From: Hondaea fermentalgiana
Lineage: Eukaryota; Sar; Bigyra; Thraustochytrida; Thraustochytriidae
Reading direction: 5' to 3'
NCBI GenBank assembly: GCA_014084085.1
Contig: NPFB01000084.1
Span: forward strand, 293,291 to 339,860
DNA length: 46,570 nt
The position numbers and the translations under genes were made by a program. This document shows positions 1-7,535 of this stretch, in pieces. The notes under the pieces were generated by a model. It did no database searches. It was given only the letters and a program-made list of their open reading frames with translations, and was not told the DNA's origin. How positions within the stretch are numbered: the stretch's first letter is position 1; the number at the start of each line of letters is the position of its first letter.

Positions 1-272
1 CCGAGCCCGCGAGCCGCGACGCCCGGAGGCCGCCCGCGCGCCCGCGCGCCCGCACCCGCGCGCCCGCGCGCCCGCGCAGCCGCGTCGCGAAGAGGAGAGG
101 AGAGGAGAGGCGAGGAGAAGAGGCGAGCGAAGGCGCCGGAGCCGTGGTACGTGCCGCGGGACCCGCTCTTTTGCGGCGAGGGCGCGCTCGCGGAGACCGT
201 GCAGCGGCCGGCGCAGGGGGAGAAGCGGGGCAGCAGCAGCAGCAGCAGCAGTCCGCGATCGCCGTGGCCAAG
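1..272. other. GC-rich leader of IST1 with short repeats
   Basis: This is non-coding sequence upstream of the IST1 start. It holds a CGCGCCCG-type repeat at about 37-82 and an AGGAG pentanucleotide run at about 92-125, followed by a CAG run at 233-251. An open frame continues through it from a non-ATG codon at 144. It would add a low-complexity Arg/Ala/Gln-rich stretch that IST1 proteins do not have, so I treat it as leader. Confidence 0.6.
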
Positions 273-1442
273 ATGGCGTCCTTCTTTGGCGGCAAGTTCA
301 AGGTGGAGAAGATCAAGCCCGCGCTCAAGATGTCGATCCAGCGGATCCAGCTGCTGAGGAACAAGAAGACTGCGGCGATCAAGAAGAGCAAAAAGACGGT
401 GGCCGAGCTCTTGCGCGATGGCAAGACGGAGAAGGCGCGCATCACCACGGAACACATTGTGCGAGAGGACTTTCTGATTGAAACGTACGACATCATCGAG
501 CTCCTGTGCGAGCTCGTGCTGGAGCGTATCCGGCTGCTGGACGCGGAAAAGGAGTGCCCCTTTGACATGCGTGAGGCGGTGTGCACGCTGATCTACGCTG
601 CGAACCGGACCGAGATCAAGGAGCTCATCCAGGTCCGCGAGCAGCTGACGAAAAAGTATGGCAAAGACTTTGCCGAAAAGGCAGACCGGAACCATAATGG
701 ATGCGTGAACGAGCGCGTCGTCGCCAAGCTTTCCGCGCAGCCTCCGAACGCGTTCTTGGTGCTCAACTACATGAAGGAGCTTGCCGATGAGTACGACGTC
801 GACTGGCAGCCGGACGAGGCCACCATGAGCATCGGCGCGCGCTTTGACTCCGCCATGGCGCCTCCCACGGGAGCCACGGTCACCGCTGGCGCAGGTAGTG
901 GACTCGGTGCCTCTGGGTACCGCTACACGGATGGCCGCATCCTTGGTCCGGGCCAGGTACCGACCGGGTACTCTGGGGACGATGATATTCCGAAAGCACC
1001 AGGCGGCGCTCCTGATGGCGCTGGCGCGTCTTCAGGCGGACGAGGTGGTCGCGGAGGCGGACGCGGCGGTGGCTACGACGACGATGAGGGTGGCGACTTT
1101 GGTGGTGACGGCCGTGGTGGCTATGGCTCTGGTGGCGGTGGCGGAGGCGGAGGCGGCGCTGTCGCGGGCAGCGGTCGACGAAGCAAGCGTGGAGGACGCG
1201 GTGACCGCGGCGGCCAAGGGGGTGGTGCCTACGATGACATTCCTGTTGCACCGTATGCGGATACCGACGAAGCTGATATTCCCTTTGCCCCAAAGCATTC
1301 TCCGTCCCCTGGTCGTGGCGCCCAAGAGCTCGATGCCGAGGACGATGCCGAGGATGATCCATCGACGTATGGCGCTGATACTGGCGCAGTTCCAGATTAT
1401 GACGAGCTCGCTGCTCGCTTTGCCAGACTCAAGGGCAAGTAA
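273..1442 (+). CDS. IST1: IST1-like regulator of ESCRT-III
   Basis: IST1 is an ESCRT-III-like protein that controls the Vps4 ATPase during multivesicular body formation and membrane scission. The predicted protein has 389 residues. Residues 1 to about 180 are a basic helical domain of IST1 type: it opens with MASFFGGKFKVEK, has long Lys/Arg-rich helices, and shows the AxRTEIKEL-like and FLVLNYMKELA segments typical of the family. A Gly/Arg/Asp-rich linker follows, with three DIPxAP motifs at about 236, 319 and 333. The last 14 residues contain DELAARFARLK, which fits the MIM1 consensus that binds Vps4 and other MIT domains. The ATG at 273 is chosen because the domain begins there. A 184-base unit containing the MIM, stop and 3' UTR is copied downstream (see the repeat at 1372). 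The family call is firm; the in vivo role is inferred. Confidence 0.9.
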   Translation: MASFFGGKFKVEKIKPALKMSIQRIQLLRNKKTAAIKKSKKTVAELLRDGKTEKARITTEHIVREDFLIETYDIIELLCELVLERIRLLDAEKECPFDMREAVCTLIYAANRTEIKELIQVREQLTKKYGKDFAEKADRNHNGCVNERVVAKLSAQPPNAFLVLNYMKELADEYDVDWQPDEATMSIGARFDSAMAPPTGATVTAGAGSGLGASGYRYTDGRILGPGQVPTGYSGDDDIPKAPGGAPDGAGASSGGRGGRGGGRGGGYDDDEGGDFGGDGRGGYGSGGGGGGGGGAVAGSGRRSKRGGRGDRGGQGGGAYDDIPVAPYADTDEADIPFAPKHSPSPGRGAQELDAEDDAEDDPSTYGADTGAVPDYDELAARFARLKGK

Positions 1443-1738
1443 GCGTGTGAGCGTGCCAATCATAACCCATTCAACTTCGATTTGACCTGTTTTTATTGCA
1501 AAGACCGAGACTTGTCCCCAATTCTTTCAATGAGATTGCTTCTTTTTCCTTTTCTGCGCTGATATTGGCGCAGTTCCAAATTGCGACGAGCTCGCTGCTC
1601 GCTTTGCCAGACTCAAGGGCAAGTAAGCGTGTGAGCGTGCCAATACTAACCCATTCAACTTCGATTTGACCTATTTTTATTGCACGGACCGAGACTTGTC
1701 CCCATTCTCCCAATGGGATTGCTTCTTTTTCCTTTTCT
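1372..1738 (+). repeat. Tandem duplication of the IST1 3' end
   Basis: Two direct copies lie head to tail: 1372-1555 (184 bases) and 1556-1738 (183 bases). They differ at roughly a dozen positions plus one single-base deletion. Copy 1 carries the last 22 IST1 codons, the stop at 1440-1442 and about 110 bases of 3' UTR. Copy 2 repeats all of this, and its former coding part still reads as an intact MIM motif ending in TAA at 1624-1626, with only three residue changes (T to I, D to N, Y to C). Copy 2 lies beyond the stop and is out of frame with the main ORF, so it is presumably 3' UTR or intergenic. Confidence 0.93.
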
Positions 1739-2193
1739 TTTCTTTCTCAGTAGCCAGCAATTTGGCTACTGTTAGCAGCTGCGCAGATGCCTTTCGCAAC
1801 AATCTCTGTATCTTCAGAGTTTTGGGCGCCGACAGCCCAGCACAATTAGTAGCCTTACATCTCGTCTTGTCTTAACGCACTTCTGTCAGCTTTAACGAGG
1901 TCCGCAGCGACGCGTGCTGCCACGTGCAGCTGTTGAGACACGATTCTGATGCTCAGCCTTGCACTAGCACCGGCTTTACCCGGTTTACCAGGCAGATTGG
2001 ACTTGCCAACAATCAAACAGACAAGGAAAGCATCGACCAACTACGAAACGATACCGCGGCGGCAGGGCGCGAAGCCGGCGGAGCGGGAAGCGTTGAGCAG
2101 AGCAGCGCAGAGCAGAGCAGAGGAGAGCAGGGCGAACTGCCGCTAGAAGCGCGCTCTCTCTCTCTCGCTCACTCGCTCACTCGCTCGCCGACC
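1739..2193. other. Intergenic region and transporter 5' leader
   Basis: No gene is visible. A CAGAG-type pentanucleotide run lies at about 2093-2132 and a CT-rich tract at about 2152-2190, immediately before the transporter ATG. The transporter frame stays open upstream to 1924 but has no ATG there. Confidence 0.6.
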
Positions 2194-3243
2194 ATGATGG
2201 ACGAAAAGAGCAAGGGCCTGGACATGGCCTTTGCAGCGGAGATCCTGCTGTCCATCTTTGTCTGGTACTCGAGCTCGGCAGTGGCGAACACGACGTCGCG
2301 CAAGCTCCTGACGCAGGTGCCGCTTCCGCTGCTGCTGACTCTGTCGCAGTTCGTGACCGCAACCATTTTTGGCTTTGTGTGCCTGCATGTGCTCAAGCTC
2401 AAGCCGGTGCTCGATGTGCCGCCTGCGGCGCGAGGCAACCTGATGAAACTGACCATTGTGTACACGCTTGGCTTCATCTTTGTAAACGCTGGCTATGTTG
2501 TGGTCAATGTGTCGCTCGCCGAGACGTTGCGGTCAGCAGAGCCGCTGGTGACCGTGATGCTCGCGATCTTTGTGCTCAAGACGGAGCCGGTTTCAAAGTT
2601 TGAGCTCTGGAGCATGGCACCCATCGTTGTGGGCGGCGCGCTGTCTAGCCTGGGAGACAGCTCTTTCAGCGGTCTTGGGCTCCTGTTTGTGTGCATTTCG
2701 AATCTGAGTTTTAGTCTGCGCTCCATGTACGCGAAGAAGCTGAAGGCTGAGTTTGGCGACGCCTTTAACCAGTTTTACCGCGTGTCGCTCATGGGCACAA
2801 TGTTTTTGGTTGTGCTCGTGGTTGTGCTCGAGGTACTCATGACCATGGGCGAGAGTTTTATGGCGGCAATGTCGGATGGCGGCGTTGCGTCGAGTGCGCA
2901 AAAGTCGTACACGTTGAGCTCTAACATGGAGACAATCATGACTGCGGAAATGTTCCAGCTCGCGCTTCTGAATGGCTGCACGTACGTCATGTACAACCAG
3001 ACCTCGTTCTATGTGCTTTCACGCGTGCGCATGGTGACGCACGGTGTGGCAAACGCCTTTCGTCGGGTTGTGACGATTCTCTTTTCCGTGTGGTACTTTG
3101 GCAACCATATCTCGACCATCAATGCCTTTGGTATCTCTCTTGCTGTCGCAGGTGTCGTATTCTACGCCAAGGCAAAAGACGATGCCAAGTCAAAGGCTGA
3201 TGGCAAGATCAAGGAAGACAATGTGGCAATGCAGGCACGATAA
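2194..3243 (+). CDS. Triose-phosphate/sugar-phosphate transporter family protein
   Basis: This is a 349-residue polytopic membrane protein of the drug/metabolite superfamily, in the triose-phosphate and nucleotide-sugar transporter branch. These exchange phosphorylated sugars or nucleotide sugars across plastid, Golgi or ER membranes. About ten hydrophobic segments alternate with short loops. Family features visible are the N-terminal WYSSSAVANTTSRKLL segment, the SLAETLRSAEPLVTVMLA segment after the fourth helix, the RSMYAKKL segment and, in the C-terminal half, YNQTSFYVLSRV followed by THGVANAFRRVVTI, which corresponds to the substrate-site Lys/Arg region. There is no long transit peptide when translation starts at the double ATG 2194/2197, so a Golgi/ER location is as likely as a plastid-derived membrane. 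The C-terminus is Lys-rich and cytosolic in character. The substrate cannot be told from sequence. Confidence 0.85.
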   Translation: MMDEKSKGLDMAFAAEILLSIFVWYSSSAVANTTSRKLLTQVPLPLLLTLSQFVTATIFGFVCLHVLKLKPVLDVPPAARGNLMKLTIVYTLGFIFVNAGYVVVNVSLAETLRSAEPLVTVMLAIFVLKTEPVSKFELWSMAPIVVGGALSSLGDSSFSGLGLLFVCISNLSFSLRSMYAKKLKAEFGDAFNQFYRVSLMGTMFLVVLVVVLEVLMTMGESFMAAMSDGGVASSAQKSYTLSSNMETIMTAEMFQLALLNGCTYVMYNQTSFYVLSRVRMVTHGVANAFRRVVTILFSVWYFGNHISTINAFGISLAVAGVVFYAKAKDDAKSKADGKIKEDNVAMQAR

Positions 3244-4096
3244 TATATTTGAGGGAAATTGGAAAAACGTATGATTGCAATCACTTGCAATCGATGAATG
3301 GATGGACAAAAGGAAAGAAGAAGGGCTGCAGGCGAGAAAGGAGCTCTTCTCACATTAGTTATAGCCACTGAAGATATGTTTCTCTATTTTCTGATTTGGA
3401 CTCACAACGTAACTTTCAAGAGCAAAGGCAACTCACAGAAATGACTTCACACAAGAACAGTCAATGAAACGGACGATGCCAGAGCGTAATATTTATCATC
3501 ATCAGCAGCAGCAGCCATAGCACTAGTGCTAAATGAGCGAGAAAGCACTGGGCTTGGATCGCAAAACTTATTTATAAAAAAAGAAGAATGCCCTACAATT
3601 CAAGAAAGAAGGATCGCAGACGTGAATTGCTTGCAGTCGTTTTCTTTTTTCTACTCTGCGTTGTGCGTGACCACTTTCAAAAGACGCACAACGTAGCTTC
3701 AATAATAAAGAAAAACAAACAACATGATGTGTCAAAATAACAGACAATGAGACGAACGGATATTTCATCATAAGCAGCAGCAGTAGGTAGGCCTAGCATC
3801 ACGAGGCAGAAGCGAAAGAAATGAAAAAGCACTGGGCTTGGATCGCCAACGTCCAGAGGAGACATGTCCAAGAAGGGAAGAACTGCAGACGTAGTTTTCT
3901 AATTTTCGGGTCTACATTGTACATACAATTTCCAAAAACACGCACAACATACAACATGTCAGTTTACAAAGAAACAGAAGAATACAAGTGTTATAAAATT
4001 ATGTACAGAGACAACAGCACAGCGTAAAGATCATCATCAGCGGCAGCAGCACAAAGCTGGTGCGGAAGCGAAAGCCCTTGGCTTGATGCGCCATTG
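3244..4096. other. Intergenic region between convergent genes
   Basis: No coding potential is recognised. Most of it is occupied by diverged tandem copies of the 3' end of the minus-strand gene at 4097-4801 (see the repeat at 3390). The region is markedly more AT-rich than the genes on either side. Confidence 0.6.
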
Positions 4097-4140
4097 TCAA
4101 AAGGAGCGACGGGGAAGACGCGCACGGCCACTGCTGGCGC
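3390..4140 (-). repeat. Three diverged tandem copies of a gene 3' end
   Basis: Three degenerate copies occur at about 3390-3640, 3640-3900 and 3900-4140. Shared anchors are the GCAGCAGCAG stretch (near 3502, 3774 and 4041), the GGCTTGGATCGC-like core (3551, 3835 and 4080) and an ACGCACAAC-like stretch. Anchor spacings are 284 and 245 bases, so the copies have accumulated indels. The third copy contains the stop and the last dozen or so codons of the minus-strand gene at 4097-4801; the other two lie beyond its stop. The copies are clearly older than those at IST1. Confidence 0.75.
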
Positions 4141-4801
4141 CGTCAAAGCCCTCCGAAAAGATTTCCTCGGAGCCCGAGCTGGAGAGACCGCTTGAACTGA
4201 ATGTGTCAAAGTCGTCGAGAATTTCGTCTTCGTGCGCGGCAAAGATGCCAATGTCATCGTCATCGTCATCGTCGTCCTCGGCATGTTCGAAGCGGAAGTC
4301 GACGTTGAATGTGCGCATGAAACCGGGGTCCATGCGCTCATGCACGGCATTGCGACGCGGGCGGTAGCTGCGACGGCCTTCGGCAAAACTGGCGAGCTTG
4401 GGCAGCACGAGAACTGCGCTCGTCGTGGATGCCGCAGTCGCGGTGGACGCCGAGGAGGATGAGGACGCCGCCCTTGCACGCGACTGCGACGGCGAGAGAC
4501 GCTTGAGGGAAGGCTTTGTCGAAGCGGCGGCCTTGGCCGCCTTGGCGGCACCGCCCAGCACACTTGCAGCGCTGCGAACGGAGCGCAGACTGCCCGCGGC
4601 CTTGGCCGCGCTGGCGCTACCAAAGGTCTTGTCGTGGTTGTACGTCTTGGCGGCGTCGTGGCCGTGTCCTGCGGCGGCCACGACTGAGGTCTTTTTGGCG
4701 AAGTACGCGCTCTTGGTTCTGCGGAGCGGGCCGAGCCCAAAGCTTCCGCGCTCGAGGCCGCTGGCGGCGCCGCTGCCGCTGCTGCCGTTCAAGAGGAGCA
4801 T
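4097..4801 (-). CDS. Hypothetical acidic, low-complexity protein
   Basis: I do not recognise this 234-residue protein. The ATG at 4801 follows an upstream frame, open to 5224, that reads as leader sequence. The N-terminal 60 residues contain a basic LRRTKSAYFAKK segment. Residues about 65-140 are rich in Ala, Ser and Lys. A more complex block at about 145-175 contains SYRPRRNAVHERMDPGFM and TFNVDFRFE, followed by a run of eight Asp at about 176-183 and a Ser/Glu-rich acidic stretch that ends in a basic PRRSF. The strong codon bias supports a real gene. No membrane segment or signal peptide is evident. Its 3' end has been copied downstream. Confidence 0.6.
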   Translation of the reverse strand: MLLLNGSSGSGAASGLERGSFGLGPLRRTKSAYFAKKTSVVAAAGHGHDAAKTYNHDKTFGSASAAKAAGSLRSVRSAASVLGGAAKAAKAAASTKPSLKRLSPSQSRARAASSSSSASTATAASTTSAVLVLPKLASFAEGRRSYRPRRNAVHERMDPGFMRTFNVDFRFEHAEDDDDDDDDIGIFAAHEDEILDDFDTFSSSGLSSSGSEEIFSEGFDGASSGRARLPRRSF

Positions 4802-5736
4802 CTTGGCTGGCTGGTGGATTGATGGGTTGCTTTCTTGGTTGCGGATCTGGCTGGCCGTTCGCTGGCTGGTTCTGTTCTCTCTACCTGGGGCGCACCCAGA
4901 TTCTGTTCTGCGCGAGGCTCGTGTGTCTTCTCCGGAGATGGAAAATAACGCGCAGAGAAAATGGCGGAATCTACGAAGAAGTGCAGCGAGTACTGCAGTA
5001 TACTTCTGCAGGAACGAATGTGAGAGTGCTTGCGAGTGGATCGACGGTCTGACTGAATGAGTGAATGAAACCAGGGACTGAATGAAGGAGGAGACCAAGG
5101 CCTGTCTGAATGGGGCTTGCTTGCTTCTTCGAACTCTGTTTTCACTTGATTCCCTGACGGAGAATGAGAATAGATCAGGTGAGATCACGGATTGGTTTGG
5201 GTCGGATCGATCGCGCGAGATCAATCTCCTCCACGCACGCAGTCAGCGCAGAGCTCGGGTCTGGTGTTGCGCCGCCCTGGTCTAGATTGGCCTGGCTGGC
5301 ACCCACCCTTGCGTCTTCGGGCGTGGCGAACGCGCGCTTGACGCCCTTTCTTTCTTCCTAGCTTCCTTCCGGATTTCCCACGTGCTTGCTAGTTGTTAAT
5401 ATGCACCGCGCTGGCTACGGCTGCGGCGGCGCGACGGCGATCCGCACGCACGCACGCAAGCACGCACGACCGCTCGCTCGCCACTGCCAAGAGCTCGGTC
5501 GAGTCGATCGCTCGTTCGGCCAAGTCGGTCGGCTCGGCTGCCTGGCTGCACGTGCGTGCGGTCTTGTCCGCCTCGCCTACACAGTGCGAGCGCTGCGCGT
5601 TGCTTGGGGCTTCCGGGTGCTTGGTTGTGTGTATGCTCGCTCGCCCGCTTGCTTCCTTGCTGCTGCGCGAGAACGTGTATCCGGTGGGCGCCCGCTCGAT
5701 CGCGGGTCGATCGCGCGAGCAAGACTTCGGGTCGAC

Positions 5737-5829
5737 TCTGAATTTAAATTCGAATTCGGATTTGAATTCGGATTTGAATTCGAATTCGAATTTGAATTTG
5801 AACTGTCGAGCTCGAACGTTCGAGCTCGA
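5737..5829. repeat. GAATTC/GAATTT array plus 24-base palindrome
   Basis: From about 5737 to 5801 the sequence is a run of GAATTC, GAATTT and GGATTT hexamers, itself nearly self-complementary. Ten bases further on, 5806-5829 is a perfect 24-base palindrome built from TCGAGCTCGAAC and its reverse complement. Together they can form strong hairpins or cruciforms. Confidence 0.85.
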
Positions 5830-6041
5830 GAGGAGAGGAAGGGGCGAGCCGCGACGGCGCGGGCGAACGCGCAGGCTGCAGCCAGCGAGAGCGCTCTCGC
5901 TGCCGCAGACCGGGCCCGCGAAGAAGGCGCGCGCGCGCAGGAGAGAGGTCTCCGCCGCGCCGTCGCCGTCGCTGTCGCGGCAGCTGCGCTGCGCGGGGCG
6001 GAGATGGAGATGGAGAAGAGGATGGAGGAGGTGAAGGTGAG

Positions 6042-6203
6042 ATGAACGGGGAGGCGACAAGGTCAGCCCTGCGGCTGCAGTTCGGGAGCGACGACGACGA
6101 CGACGACGACGACGCTAGCGACAGCGGCAGCGCGCGGAGGCCGCGTGCGTACGCGAGGGCGGCCCTCGTCACGGGCGTGAACGCGAAGGGCGTGGACGGC
6201 TGA
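6042..6203 (+). CDS. Candidate small protein, 53 residues
   Basis: A short ATG-to-TGA frame reads MNGEATRSALRLQFGS, then eight Asp, then a Ser/Arg/Ala-rich tail ending in NAKGVDG. The residue mix is less repetitive than the surrounding junk frames, and the eight-Asp run resembles that in the protein at 4097-4801. There is no recognised domain. It may be an exon of a larger spliced gene or chance. Treat it as a candidate only. Confidence 0.2.
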   Translation: MNGEATRSALRLQFGSDDDDDDDDASDSGSARRPRAYARAALVTGVNAKGVDG

Positions 6204-6454
6204 ACGGCTGGCTGGCTGGCTTGGCACGGAGAAAGCGGGCTCGACGACGGCGAAGCAGGTTTGGGACGGCGCGGGCGCCCTGCGAAGGGAAGAACTTGCA
6301 GTGGCCAAAAGAAGAAGGGATAGAGATCCAGCTGCTCGTTGGCCGGCCAGGCACCTCGCTTCAAGTTGTGGTGCGCGCACATGCACATACGCGTCCAAAC
6401 AGCGGTACGCAATTCACAGCACCCGACTCGACAGCGACGCACCCCGACTTGTCC

Positions 6455-6541
6455 CGACCCGACTCGACCCGACTCGACTCGGCTCGGCTCGGCTCGGCTC
6501 GGCTCGACTCGACTCGACTCGACTCGACTCGACTCGACTCG
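6455..6541. repeat. CGACT/CGGCT pentanucleotide array
   Basis: This is an almost uninterrupted array of about 17 pentamers: GACTC/GACCC units, then GGCTC units, then GACTC units. The block structure (variants clustered, not scattered) suggests expansion by slippage in steps. It makes spurious long open frames with a VESSR/STRLD-type repeat on both strands. Confidence 0.9.
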
Positions 6542-7535
6542 CGCAATCCTCGCGCAAGCGACGACCAAGGGAGGGACGCGGGACCCTTCGCCGAAGGCCA
6601 AGCTCTTATCCTTCCTTCCCTCCTTCCTTCCTTCCTGCCTGGCTGCCTTCCTGCCTGGACGGTTTCGTGGCGGGAAACAGACGAGGGGGGCCGGAGTCCG
6701 GGCGGACGGGTCTGCTCACGCGTGTCGTCTACGTGCCGGTTCTCGCGGGGAGCGAAAGGTCTCGGTGCGGCCTCGCCGCCGTCGAACGAAGCCAGCCAGG
6801 CTGCGCTGCGCGTCCGCCGCGTCGTGCCGGGGTCGCGCCGTCTCGCTCCCTGGCTGAGCGGGCGGTCCCGGTCGCGACTTCGAACCTTCCTGGCCGCTCG
6901 GCCGGCCGCTTCCGGCCACCGTCATGGCGGCGCCGGGCAGGCAGGCAGGCAGGCAGGCCAGCCAGGGTTTTCGTGACACAGCTGGGCGCCGCGCCGGGGT
7001 TTTCATGTCCGGTTGCCCGCCGGAAACTTCGACTTGCGCAGCGCCGCCCCGCACTTGCACCGGCTCGCAGCACACAGACAGTTAGATATATATAGACAGA
7101 CACAGCGAGAGAGGCCGCGGCGGACAGACCACGACGGCCACTGCGGGTTCCCGCGGACGTAGGAGGGCGTAGGCGTCGGCTAGCGATAACTGGGTAAAGA
7201 ATGGAACCGCAGGAACTGCACAAGGCGGGAACCTGGGGAGAACGGAGAGAACAGAGAGAACGGTTCCCGGGGGAGAGGGTGGGGGTGTGGGGGAAGTTTT
7301 GCGGAGAAGAAAGAGCAGCGAGGCTGGGCGCAAAGCTGGGTGCGTCTGCGGTTCGAGGCGAAAGAGATATATTGTACTCCCCCACCTAAAAAAGAGGGCG
7401 ACCCCACCTAACTGTAGAACAAGACTAACAAAGCGAAACTAGTTTTGGGGAAGAGCTAGTTAGTTTTATGCGGCATGGCGGACACACCAAGCCAAGGAGA
7501 GCAACCATCCAACCAAAGTTGCATCGAATCATGTA

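Larger units (their letters stand above)
4802..7535. other. Gene-poor, repeat-rich region
   Basis: These 2.7 kb hold no gene I can support. Open frames here come from low-complexity sequence. Notable contents are a GAATTC/GAATTT hexamer array next to a perfect 24-base palindrome (5737-5829), a GAC run (6089-6113), a CGACT/CGGCT pentamer array (6455-6541), a CCTT run (6610-6640) and a GGCA run (6936-6957). One 53-codon ORF at 6042-6203 is listed separately. The region probably includes the promoter of the minus-strand gene starting at 4801. Confidence 0.55.

Noticed and set aside
880..1463. Minus-strand frames opposite the IST1 C-terminus
   Set aside because: Antisense shadows of the Gly-rich linker and of the duplicated 3' end.
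5386..6976. Several long open frames on both strands
   Set aside because: Their lengths are due to hexamer and pentamer repeats (FEFEFE-, VESSR- and STRLD-type peptides). There is no non-repetitive domain and mostly no ATG start.
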